A DNA stretch of 33,453 bases, taken from assembly GCA_010093705.1 (NCBI GenBank), contig MU006105.1:79887-113339 (forward strand), read 5' to 3'. The first letter of the stretch is position 1, and each line of letters starts with the position of its first letter. Both the position numbers and the translations under genes were made by a program. The stretch is from Patellaria atrata CBS 101060 (taxonomy: Eukaryota; Ascomycota; Dothideomycetes; Patellariales; Patellariaceae). Positions 13,599 to 24,061 of this stretch are shown here, one piece after another. Below the pieces are notes generated by a model. The model was not told where the DNA came from, ran no database searches, and saw only the letters and a program-made list of their open reading frames with translations.

Positions 13599-14699
13599 TA
13601 TTTTTTAATTTTTATTTAAAATTAAATTTTAATAAATAGTTTTATAATAAAAAATTATTTATAAAATAAAATTAACTATTTTAAATTAAAAAAATAGTTA
13701 AATTTAATATAATAATAAATTTTATATTCTTTTTAAAATATAAAGAAAATAATAATTTTTAAATAAATAATTATTTTTTTTAATAAAAAATTTTATCTTT
13801 AATTATTAAATTATTATTTATAAAATAAATATTAATTTTAAAAATATATAAAAAGTTTAAAAATAATATATATTTTATTTTTTATATTTTTTAATAATAG
13901 ATTTAATCTTTATAATATTAAAAAATAATTAAAAGAAAAATATAATAAAAGTTTAAAATTATATTTTATAAAATATTATAATAATATTATTTATAATATT
14001 TTATTTTTTTTCTTTTATTTTTCTCTTAATATTATAATTTTTAAATAATTTAATAGTTTTTTTAAAATATTTTTCTTTTATAAATAAATATTCTATTTAA
14101 TTATTATAATTATTAATTAAATTTATAAAATAAAAAGTTTAAATTTATATATAATTATTTAATTTATTTAATAAAAAAATTAAATATTTAAAATCTTTTA
14201 AAATATTTATTAATTTATATTATTTATAATTAATTTTATTTTATTAATTAATATTTAATTTAATTAATTTAATTAATTATTTAATTAATATATAAATAAT
14301 ATTAATTATATAAATAATTTTATTCTTATTTCTATAAAATTAATATTAAAAGTTATTATTTAAATATAAAAGTAAATTATAATAAATATAAATTATATAT
14401 TTTTATAAAAATTTATTTATTTATTAATTAATTTTAAATTTTTATATATATATATAATAATTTATTAAAAATAAAATATAATAATTAAATTAATTATATA
14501 AATTATAATTTCTTTTTAATAAAACTTTAATAATAATTTTATTAATAATAATATTTTTAAAAGTAATTATTTAAAAAGAATTAAATTTAAAAATTTAATA
14601 ATTATTATTTTTAAACTTTTTAAATAAGAAATTAATAATTTTAAATAATAATATATCTTTTTTTAATTATAAATTTTAATTAAATAATAATATAATTTT

Positions 14700-14785
14700 T
14701 TAATTTTAAATAATATATTATAATTTTTAAATAATATTTTATAATTTTTAAATAATATTTTATAGTTTTTAAATAATATTTTATA
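14700..14785. repeat. Tandem repeat, about 3-4 copies of a 21-bp AT unit (array 1)
   Basis: Full copies of the unit AATTTTTAAATAATATTTT plus AT lie at 14720-14740, 14741-14761 and 14762-14782, preceded by a degenerate copy. The same unit forms a second array at 15106-15200, about 340 bp away. Confidence 0.85.
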
Positions 14786-15105
14786 TAAAACTATTAATTC
14801 TTTAAATATTAAATTAATAGTTTTAAAAGAAAAAGATTAAATAATAAAATTTATTATTAAATAAATAAATATTAATTAATTTAAAATAATAATAAAAATA
14901 TTAATATAAAATATTAATTTAAAATAAAATATTAAATTATATTAAAATAAATTTTTAATAAAATATAAATTTATAATATTTTATTTATTTTATTTATTTT
15001 CTTTTTAATTTAATATTATTATTAATTTTTTAATATATAATTTATATTTTTTTTAATAATTATAAATTAAATAATTATATTTAATAATTTATAATTTATA
15101 ATTTT

Positions 15106-15200
15106 ATAATTTTTAAATAATATTTTATAATTTTTAAATAATATTTTATAATCTTTAAATAATATTTTATAATCTTTAAATAATATTTTATAATTTTTAG
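15106..15200. repeat. Tandem repeat, just over 4 copies of the same 21-bp AT unit (array 2)
   Basis: Copies lie at 15106-15126, 15127-15147, 15148-15168 and 15169-15189, followed by a partial copy. Copies differ by single C/T changes. Together with array 1 this suggests repeated LTRs or subterminal repeats of one decayed element, or local duplication. Confidence 0.85.
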
Positions 15201-15390
15201 AAATTAAGATAAAATCTTTTAATAATATTAAAATATTATAAAAAAAATTTTATAATCTTTTTAAATATATAGAAATATTTTTTTAAAGTTTCTTTATAAA
15301 CTTTTTATAAAATTTTAAATAATTTAAATAATTATTTAATTATTTAATAATTATTTTAATAAATATTTAAATATATAAAAATAAATAAAT

Positions 15391-15430
15391 AATAATATAT
15401 ATATTTAATAAATAATATATATATTTAATA
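15391..15430. repeat. Tandem repeat, two copies of a 20-bp AT unit
   Basis: The unit AATAATATATATATTTAATA is repeated twice in perfect tandem. It has no visible relation to the 21-bp arrays apart from composition. Confidence 0.75.
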
Positions 15431-16256
15431 AATAATTATATTAAAAAAATAATATTAATAATTAATATAAAATAATATAAAATATATTTAATTATTTTTT
15501 CTATTAAAATTATTTATTTAATATTATTTAAAAAATTAATAGTTTTATATTTTTTATTATTAATAAATTTATTAAAATAAATAAATTAAATTATCTTTTA
15601 ATTTATAAACTATATAATAGAAAATAAATATTAAAAATATATAATATAATTTTAAATTTTCTAAATATAATAATAAATTATATAAATATTCTATTATAAT
15701 AAAATATAAAAATATTATACTTTAATTTTAATATAAATTATATATATTAGATAAAAGAAATATATTCTTTTTATTTAATATATATAAGTTAATATAAAAT
15801 ATTCTTATTTATTAAAAAGAAATTAATATTAAAAGTTTAAAATAAAATTCTTTCTATTAAATATATTAAAGATAAAAAATAATTTTTTATTTTTTATTAA
15901 AGAAAAATATTATATTAAATTAAAAGTAATAATATATATATTTATTTAAAATAAAGTTAGTAAATATTAAATTATAATAAATTATAATTTATAATAATAA
16001 AAATTTAGTTTAAAGTTATAAAATAAACTAGATTTATAAATATATAAAATATATTACTTAATTTATAACTATTAAAAGAAATATAAATTATATATTAAAT
16101 AGTTAATAATAATATTAGATTAAAAAGAGAATAATTAAAATATTATAAATTTATACTTTTATTAAAGATTTATTTTAATATAATTTAATATTTTATTTTA
16201 AATTACTATTTTATACTATTATTTTTATCACTATTTTATACTAGTTAATATATATT

Positions 16257-16258
16257 TA
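16257..16258. repeat. TA target dinucleotide, left copy (pogo/Fot-like transposon)
   Basis: TA directly precedes the left inverted terminus AGGG. The matching TA follows the right terminus at 25763-25764. Duplication of TA is the signature of the Tc1/mariner superfamily, to which pogo and Fot1 belong. Confidence 0.75.
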
Positions 16259-16315
16259 AGGGTTTTATTTAGATTATATATAGTTTTAAAGCGTGTATAA
16301 TTATTTATTAAAATT
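16259..16315 (+). repeat. Left terminal inverted repeat of the pogo/Fot-like transposon (RIP-mutated)
   Basis: It aligns over 57 bases with the reverse complement of 25706-25762. Nearly every mismatch is C-to-T or G-to-A; only about three are of other kinds. The outermost bases AGGGT are intact next to TA. Confidence 0.85.
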
Positions 16316-16359
16316 TAATTATTAAAATATATATATTTAAAGAATAATAAGGATTACTT

Positions 16360-17343
16360 TTTACTTTATTACTATTAATATAACTTTAATTAAGGCTATA
16401 TTTAAAAGTTTAAAGCTTTAAAATATTCTTAATATAATATAAATTATAAAAGAGTATAATTATAATTATATAATATTATCGCGGCGTTTTTATAATATCA
16501 CTATTTTTTATAAAATAATAATTAAAAACTCTAAATTAATAATTAAGATATAATTTAAAATATTTATTAAATATATTAATTAATTAATTAATTATATTTT
16601 TCCTTTTATATTTATAATTATACGAAATTTAGTCGATTATATTATTAAAAAAAGATTTAAAAATAACTAAATTATAAAATAATATAAATATTATAAAGAT
16701 TAATTTAAATTTAGTTATTTTAGTTCTATTAATTTAATTTATTATAAAATCGATTAAAGATTATTTTATAAGCTTTATTTTAAACTTCTTAAATATAAGC
16801 TCGATAAGTTTAATATTTTATTAGAAAATATATATAATATAGATAAAAAGAGCTTCCTTATAAATATACTTAAAAAATTATATAAGATTTATAATAAAGC
16901 TACTTTTAAAAATAGAAAAGTTAAAGAAATTATATAAAATAAAAATTAAAAGTAAATTATAATTTTAGTTACTATTTATATAGATAAAATAATTATCTCT
17001 TCTAAAATTATCTATCCCTTAATATTAAAAGCGATATAAAATATATAATTAAAAAATTATTAATTAAAAAAGTAAAAGTATTTTTTTACTACTTTACTAA
17101 TAAAATAGACTAATAATAAGTTTAAATTAAGGTAATTAAAGACTATTTTTAACTATTCTATTAAAATTAAAGTTAATTAAGTTTAAAGACTTTTTATTAT
17201 TAATAGTTATAACTTTTATATTAATATATCTTTTTTAAAGTATTATATAAATAATAAGATTATATTAGTTAATTATTCTTTTTATTTTATATATAAATTA
17301 TAACTCTTTAATATCTTCTTATTTTCTCCTCTTATTATATATT
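16360..17343 (+). pseudogene. Pogo-type DDE transposase, N-terminal and catalytic part (RIP-mutated, interrupted)
   Basis: This is decayed coding sequence for the front part of a fungal pogo/Fot transposase. An N-terminal helix-turn-helix-like region lies near 16360-16500. The DNA-binding domain continues near 16590-16660, where a proline-proline and a glutamate-phenylalanine-alanine-aspartate pattern is recognisable. Around 16838-16862 lies the tyrosine-asparagine-x-aspartate-glutamate-lysine block with the first catalytic aspartate. Near 17190-17215 lies the aspartate-glycine-x-glycine-serine-histidine block with the second. The frame stops at the LTR element insertion, just after the leucine-rich block that normally reads L-Q-P-L-D-V near 17285-17330. 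Many in-frame TAA and TAG codons come from CAA, CAG or TGG by RIP-type change. The remainder of the gene is at 24677-25599. Confidence 0.75.
17339..17343. repeat. 5-bp target-site duplication ATATT, left copy (element 2)
   Basis: ATATT directly precedes the left LTR of element 2 and is repeated directly after its right LTR at 24672-24676. Both edges were set from the TG...CA ends of the LTR, so the match supports a single integration event inside the transposase gene. Confidence 0.8.
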
Positions 17344-17865
17344 TATTATAACGGGAGTTTATACTTATTAAGATAGAACTAGATAAGTCTAGAAACGCGC
17401 CTAGCTTCTCACTTAACGTGGTTAACTATAAAGGTAGGTTCGGTAAAGTGATAGGATACGTATAATAAAGGCACTTTAAGTTATCGATATAACTTGCTAA
17501 CTCCTTAACTTCAGGTACTACTCACAATGAGATAAGACGTACTATATAGAAATAGTGTAATAAGTGAAGTTAAGTTTAAAACCGTAATATCCAAATCTAT
17601 AGGTAAGATTGATAGTAAGAATAACTACGAAGAATCTAAATATATAAGGGAAAGACCGTCCTTAAATATTCCTATCCTCTATAGTCAATTTGGGGTGCTC
17701 ACACCCTTTTAGACGTGGTGGCCGTTCTAGACGTGGATCTCCTTCTACGTCCTTTACGTCCACTACGTCTATAACCTGGACGTCCTGGACGTGGTGGACG
17801 TGGATCCCCCTTTGCGTCCTTTGCGTCCATTGCGTCCACAGTTTCTAGTCACGTGACCCCTTGTT
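17344..17865 (-). repeat. LTR of element 2, left (3') copy, running into the assembly gap
   Basis: It aligns with the first 522 bases of the right LTR. The last 90 or so bases are expected inside the run of N. Differences from the right LTR are nearly all RIP-type. It contains the GACGT-rich repeat at 17711-17841 and a TCACGTGA-type palindrome near 17849. Confidence 0.9.
17711..17841. repeat. GACGT/ACGTCC-rich minisatellite inside the left LTR of element 2
   Basis: Short units such as GGACGTGG, TACGTCC and TGCGTCC recur irregularly across the stretch. The same tract is at 24431-24561 in the right LTR. The corresponding part of the element 1 LTRs is shorter, which accounts for most of the 62-bp length difference between the two copies' LTRs. 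Confidence 0.8.
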
Positions 17866-17965
17866 NNNNNNNNNNNNNNNNNNNNNNNNNNNNNNNNNNN
17901 NNNNNNNNNNNNNNNNNNNNNNNNNNNNNNNNNNNNNNNNNNNNNNNNNNNNNNNNNNNNNNNNN
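17866..17965. other. Assembly gap, 100 N
   Basis: A run of exactly 100 N, a common placeholder for a gap of unknown size. It covers the end of the left LTR and its junction with the internal region. The repeat on both sides makes this a risky spot for misjoining. Confidence 0.98.
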
Positions 17966-17967
17966 AG

Positions 17968-18537
17968 ATGCCTCGAACTGAATCTCGCGCAGTTCGTCGT
18001 CGGCGTCTCGCAGCCCAAATTGTGTCCTCCGGTCGACTAATGCCCACTCCCTATTCAACCTGTCGCCGTCAGTCTCGCACTTGCCGTCTCGATCTCTCTT
18101 CCGGCTTCTGTTCTAAGTGTGTGGCTCGTGGTTCAAAATGCGACCTTATGGTGACACAAAAGGACTAGGACAAGCTGAACGCTTCGCGATCTGAGCTTCG
18201 TCGTAAGCTCGCTGAGGCGCGAGTTTCCCGTGACAACGCACACGCCCGGATGTTGGAGGCTTTCGCTCGTGAGGAGCGATTAATGCAGCAGCTCCAACTT
18301 CTCGATCAGAAGGAGGGCGAAATGATTCGTCGTGAGCTTGGTTCCATCGAGGAACTTGAGGCTTTGGAGCGAGCAGCCGAAGGGCAGCAAGCTTCCTCGG
18401 TCGCTCCTTCTTCCTCCGCTGTCGTGTCTCCCTCTAGTTGGTCTAGTTTGGATTTCCCTGCCCTCGAGGGTCTAGAATTCCCTGGTTTTGGCGATGAAAC
18501 TGTTCAAGTTTCTGATCGCAGTTCGTCAAGTGCTTGA
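17968..18537 (+). pseudogene. Convergent ORF of the element 1/2 family, Zn2Cys6-like cysteine cluster and coiled coil
   Basis: It encodes roughly 185 residues on the strand opposite to gag-pol. The N-terminal third is arginine-rich and then cysteine-rich, ending in a cluster that includes CSKCVARGSKC. The cysteine spacing resembles a fungal Zn2Cys6 DNA-binding cluster. A charged helix-prone, probably coiled-coil region follows (around EAFAREERLMQQLQLLDQKE) and then a serine-rich, acidic tail. Similar small cysteine-cluster proteins recur in fungal genomes as repeats (from memory, not searched). The ORF looks nearly whole, with about one break, and the true start may lie in the adjacent gap. 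Base composition is much higher in GC than the pol region beside it. Its 3' end overlaps the end of pol tail to tail. Its role in the element is unknown; an antisense regulator or an accessory DNA-binding protein are both possible. Confidence 0.7.
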
Positions 18538-21500
18538 GTGGTTCCCACGTGTTATCTACGTGTTCGTAGCCTTTCCATTTTACTAAATACTTGTACTGAC
18601 CATTTACTCGTTGCAGGTCCAAGATTCGTTCTACCTCGTAGATATCTTCTTCCTCGAGTTCTATAGGTCGTGTTTAGAGTTTAGCATTAGCAGGTGCTAG
18701 TTCTAGGAGTGATATATGGAAAACTAGGTGTATCTTCATTCCTTATAGTAATTCTAACTTATAATTGACTTTTCCTTTAACCTGTTTAATTCTAAAGGGG
18801 CCGATTTTCTTATAGTCTAGTTTCTTGTTAGGTCGTTTTGTTTTAAGGTTTTTCTATAACAAGTAAACTTTATCCCCCTTTTTAAAGGTCGGTTCTAGCG
18901 ACCTATACTGATTACTGTACTTCGTAGCCCTTATCGTCTAGAAAGCTATATCTCGTGATAACTATACGTGTAATTCCTTAATTTACTCTACTTTTAACGT
19001 TACTTCTTATAAAATGCTCTAAACTGTTCTCGGCTCACGATATGCTTCCGGTTCAAAACCATAGTTCGTATAGAAGGGTGAAACCTTCGTAGTATCGGAT
19101 TTCGCGCTATTATATGCGAATTATACTATTAGTAATAGCTCTACCCAGTTATTCTACTAGTAATTTATATAATTGCGTAAGTATTACTCTAGAGATTAAT
19201 TCATTCTCTTAGTTTAGCTATCCGTTTATAGGTGAAAGCTCGTTAATAGCTTATAGTTTATCTCTAGACCCTATACTAGAGTTTACTAAAACGCTAATTT
19301 AAATAGTTTATCTCTATCTAAGATAATCTCTCTCGGTATCTAGTGATTTACTAGCACTATTTTTATCACTAATACTGCTACTTATAGTGCTATCATCGTT
19401 ATCTTTACTAGTATAAAGTAGGTGAACTTTATTAGTCGTTCTACGATAACTAATATCACGTTATACTCTACTCCTATTACTAGATCTTTAGATCCTAGTA
19501 GACCTATAATAAAGTCTATCGTTATTAAGTCCTATACTCGCTTTAGTGGCTTAATATATTATATCTATCTATAAGGTGCGTGTTTAGCACTCTTATTTCG
19601 TGCGTAGTCGTTACACTCTAAAATGACTTACTTTACTATACCTCTTACTCCTAGGAAATAGTAATTCCTTAGGATCCTTTCTAAGGTTTTATTAATACCT
19701 TAGTGACTATATACTAGTGCTTTATAGATCTCTTTAGTAAGAGTCTTTCGTAGTGTTATTAATATATATACGAGCCTGTCGTATAGTTATATTCCTTAAG
19801 CTATTTATATTACCCTAGAGTCGTTACCCCTTCGGAACTCCTCTATTATACTATTCTTCTAATAGATATCACGAATTTATTATTCTCTCGTGGATTCGAT
19901 TATTAGCATTATAGCTAATCTTAGCTAGTTATAGGTGATCGCGTTATTTTCTTTCTTTAGTACCGCGTTATATACCGGTTTCGTTCTTTCTAGGTAGTCG
20001 GATCTTCTACTTATAGTATCGGCTAGTTTATTTTCGACTTCTAGTCTATAGAATATCTTAAAGTTAAAAGATACGAGTGTTTCTACCTATCTTACTTATC
20101 TTCGATTTAACTTCTTTATTATAAGGAAGTTTATTAGGTTTTAATAGTCTAACTAAACTTTTACAGTGAACTTAGGTCCTTTAAGGTATAACCTCCACTA
20201 TTCGAATACGTCGACAATCGCTAATAATTCCTTATCGTGTATATCGTAGTTTAGCTCTACGGCCGTGAACTTTCGCGAATAAAAGGCTATTAGGTGTAGT
20301 CGTCCTTTCTTATCTAGCTAACTTATATATACACCTAGTATATAGTTAGATACGTTAGTTTCTAGTACTATCAATTTCTCTAGGTCGAACATAACTAGGA
20401 TAGGTGCTATAGTGAACTTTTTCTTAAGTTCGTCGAATACTTCCTATACCTTCTCTATCTAAGTAAAGGTATTTTCCTTCTTTATTAATTCTGATAGCGG
20501 CGTTATCACCTTCGAGTACCCTTAGATGAACTTTCTATAGTAGTTCGCGAAGCCTAAGAACGATTATACGTCTTTTACACTTTTTAAAGTAGGCTAGTCT
20601 TTAACCGCGGCTATTTTCTTCAGGTCTACTCGTATACCTTTAGTGGTAACGATAAAGCCTAGGAATTCCGTTTCTTTAATATAGAATTCACATTTTTCTA
20701 GGTGTACTAGGAGTCTCTTTTCTCTTAATTTCCTTAATACTTTCTTTACGTGCTCCCTATACTCTTCGAGTGTTCCGTTCGTATACACTAGTATATTATC
20801 TAGGTAAGTAGTTATAAATACGTCTAAATACTCTTTTAGTGTATAATTGATTACTACTTAGAATGTTACTAGGGCGTTAATTAAGCCGAATAGTATTACT
20901 ATATATTCGTATAGTCCGAACCTCGTTCTTATAGCTATCTTCCATTCTTCGCCTTCTTTCATTCTAATTCGATAGTAACCGTCTCGGATATCGAATTTCG
21001 TAAACCATTTTACTCCTTATAACCTATCCTAGATTTCTAAGATTAAGGGTAATAGGTATCTATTCTTGACCGTGGCATCGTTTAGCTATCTATAGTCGAT
21101 ATATAATCTTAGCTTACTATTCTTCTTTAGTATAAATAGAATCGGTGAAGCTATCGGGCTTTCACTAGGTCGTATATATCCCTTTTCTAAGTTAGTGCGG
21201 ATATATTCTTCGAGTGCTTTATATTATTCTCTTATTAACGGGTAAATCGGACCGGGTCGTAGTTTCGCACCCTCCTTTAGCACTATTTCATGATCCCACG
21301 TCTAGTGATCCGGAAGTATAGTCGCTATATCTTCCTTAAACAAATCTTTGAACTCGCTATACTCTTCGGGTATCTTAGGTTCTTTAGAAACCTTCTTAGC
21401 GTCTATTTTCCTAAGCTATACTACTCCTACGCTCTTAGGTTTATTTCTATAGATCTTTATTATCTTATAGTGCGAAATACGTCCTACGGATATACTAGCG

Positions 21501-22770
21501 TCCGTCTACTTAATACGTCCTATTCGCTTAACTCTATCCTTTCGTGAGGTGTCTTAGTCAATCTAGATACTTCTCGTCTTCCAGTCAATATCTAGGTTCA
21601 CTGTTTACAATTAGTCTATCCCTAGAATCATATCTACATCTCCTAGGTCGGTTATAGGGATGCGCTAAGTAGTTACCTTCCCTTATACGTTAACTTCTAC
21701 CGGTATAGTCCTAAAGTTGATTAGACCTCGTCTATATCCTATTCCTTCGCCATTTCCTAGTCGCAACGGGACTGGATTTTCAAGTTTCGTGTAAGGTATA
21801 CTCTTCTTTTCTACCCATCGGGGTGAGATGAACGAATCGATGGCGCCGCTATCAACTAGCGCTGTCGTTCTTTTGCCGTGTATGGTAACATCTACCCAAA
21901 GCGTCCTATCGTTGCTTCGTAGGGTTTTGAGGAACTTAGGAGCCATACTTCTCGATCGTTCCTGTCTCGAGTGGCTTAGTAGTTTTTTGCGTAGCCATGT
22001 ACTGGGCAACCGGATTCCACGCACACGGTCCAGTGTAGTCTATCGTGTCGGTCGTAGTATGGACCTTTACGATATTCCTCGCATTCCAATTCTCGACATT
22101 CTCGTTTAATAACTGCGTTATGACTTGGGTTACTTTTGATTCCTGCTCTCCATCTTTGCGCGGTATAGTAATCGCACCATATCCCTCTAATAGCGCATTG
22201 CCCAAAGTCTGTCGCGTCATATCTAGTGGCTTGCTCGATAGTTTCCCTTTCGTCTCTAAGCGCTTCTATTTCCTATAGGAACACTTTTCCTTTATAGAAC
22301 TCTTCTTCTAATCCTCTATAGTACTAGCAATCTATGCTATATTCGCAATCTACCCACGTTACTACTACACATTCTACGTGGATTAGCGCCTAGTAATGTC
22401 GTCTACACCTAAGTTTATCTATACAATTGAAACTGTCGTACTTCCCATAGTCGCCTACTGGTGGTTCGAGTCCTCGATTCTTTTTAAGTGTTTTCGTTTC
22501 ACCTTCGTGTGTTTTGCACCCTTTTACCTGGCACTCGCTTTCAGGTAAATGTATATATATAGGGTCTCGGTCCCTGAACTTTGCTATAGCCCTCTACTAT
22601 TTATAGTATAAACAGTCACCCTCTTTACATTGTATCCATCGAAAGGCTAAACAGTCTTCTACCCTTGGTGCAAGGTTCAGTTGTTGTTCTTCGCTCGCAT
22701 CGGTATTGGGTTCGGGTTCGATCGGTTCCCAATCTTGAAATTCTTGTTCGAGCCGTTGTTGTTGTTCCAT
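18443..22770 (-). pseudogene. Pol of element 2: protease, reverse transcriptase, RNase H, integrase, chromodomain
   Basis: Boundaries are approximate; a methionine codon at 22768-22770 is a plausible start of the pol frame. Parts in order on the minus strand: a retropepsin-like protease with ALVDSGAIDSF near 21840-21890; reverse transcriptase at about 20600-21250, including an open 64-codon stretch at 20594-20788 with the KCEF and EFLGF blocks just after the active site; RNase H at about 20000-20450; integrase at about 19000-19950, with the core region leading to a D-F-I-x-G-L block near 19495-19520; and a well preserved chromodomain at about 18535-18655, ending WEPLKHL. Chromodomains of this kind bind modified histone tails and steer integration. 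The middle part is RIP-mutated with many breaks; the chromodomain end is nearly clean. Confidence 0.85.
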
Positions 22771-24015
22771 AATCCGGTACGTGAGGCCTAGTCCGTCAGA
22801 TGTTTGTACTCTGATTCTCTAACCTTGATTCTGTGCTGGGCATTCTAATGCTGTGTGTGTACATATGTTTCCACACGCCCAACATTGTTGGTTGTCTAAA
22901 CGTTGTCGGAGTGTCTCCTCCTCCAGCCAGTTTCCTGCTGTTGGGAACGGCGTTGGTGGCCTGCTCACCCCCGTCTAGTATGGTAGCGGCATTTCCTCAA
23001 TCTCTTCTTCTTCAAGCGATGAGACTGGTGATGGTGGTGTCAGGTGCATGACTCTGAGTTGCATACGTCGGTTGTGTCGCGAGGATGGTTGCGTCTTCTA
23101 TGGGCAGTCTCTCTTGAAATGTCCCACTTCTCCGCATTGTAGATATGCTCTATTCGTAAAGCGCTCTTTTTCTTCTTAGGTGAACTGTCGTTGTTTCTTT
23201 GGCTTCTTTTGTTTTGTTTGTTGTAGTCGGTCGAGGTCCATCGGGTCCCCCTGATCTTGTCTATTCGTGGCCCTTGTTACCTTCTTTCTGTATCTAACCA
23301 CAACATTCTTCCGTCCTCCCTTTTCCTATCTACGCTCGTATAACCTGTTATCTATTCTAACTGCTAAGGTCACTGCGTCCTGCATTGTTGTTGGTCTCTC
23401 ATAATGAACCCACTCGTCCTTCACTTCCTCCTTCAAACCTTGATAGAAAGCGATCATCAGTGGTTCATCAGGCTAACCCAATGTTGATGCTGCCTGCTAG
23501 AATGTAGTCGCATACTTCGAAGCTGACCCTTTCTGCCTGAGTCCTTGAAGCTTTCTTTCTGCTGCCTGTTGTTCGTCGACTTCCCCAAAGACGTTCTTGA
23601 GCGTCTCTTCGAACCTTGGAAACGACTTGAAGATCTCCACTGTTTCGTCTTCCTGGTGTTCTTCACTGTTCTCAAGATAGTCTCGTGCAATGGGTTCGAA
23701 CCATTCCAAAGCGTCTCCTTTAAGGTACGCTGATGCATCGAGTACACGTTCACTATCGTCCGTTAGCCCTATTCTTTTATGATAGATCCTCACCTGGGTC
23801 AAGAATCCTCTCAGCTCGTCTCGTTTACCATCGTATGGTGCGGGTTCTTTGACTTTCGCGGTTCGCTTTTGTGGTGAGAGCAACTGTACGGTAAGTTGTT
23901 CGAGCTGGTCCCTAAGTTCTTGAACTGTCCCTTCGTTTTCGAGTTCGCTGATGCGTTTGTACAACGCTTGGATATGTTCTTTATCCGTCTTCGTGTTGGC
24001 TGCGGCTGACGACAT
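22770..24015 (-). pseudogene. Gag of element 2: capsid-like region and CCHC zinc-knuckle region
   Basis: The capsid-like part starts at a methionine at 24013-24015 and is open for 172 codons (23497-24015). It has an N-terminal coiled-coil region, then the gag-typical PAPYDGKRDELRGFLTQ block and LKGDALEWFEP, both hallmarks of the Ty3/Gypsy retrotransposon gag domain. A zinc-knuckle-like region, with CGEVGHFKRDC, lies near 23085-23140 and would bind the RNA genome. The region is only lightly mutated, with few breaks. The short distance of 46 bp to the 5' LTR leaves little room for a leader. Confidence 0.85.
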
Positions 24016-24061
24016 CGTGTCTAGGTCTGTTATACGCTTTCCTACTGCGTGGTAGTTATAA

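Larger units (their letters stand above)
13300..16256. other. About 3 kb of nearly pure A+T sequence without a recognisable gene
   Basis: The left edge probably contains the 3' LTR of element 3, but no clear right boundary is visible. The rest has no open reading frame of note and almost no G or C. It holds several short tandem repeats, listed separately. Positions 15560-16250 keep slightly more G and C and some long A/T runs that could be decayed coding sequence, but I cannot assign them to a family. The most economical reading is more RIP-mutated transposon remains. Confidence 0.6.

Noticed and set aside
14700-15200. Regularly spaced repeats that could suggest a CRISPR-like array
   Set aside because: The 21-bp units are head-to-tail with no spacers, and the sequence is eukaryotic.
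1-16256. The AT-rich block as a regional centromere
   Set aside because: Much of the stretch is explained by RIP-mutated transposons, it is only 16 kb in view, and nothing in the sequence is specific for centromeres.
21290-23733. Several plus-strand open frames of 60-95 codons inside element 2
   Set aside because: They lie opposite the gag and pol coding strand of the element and show no family resemblance; they are shadows.
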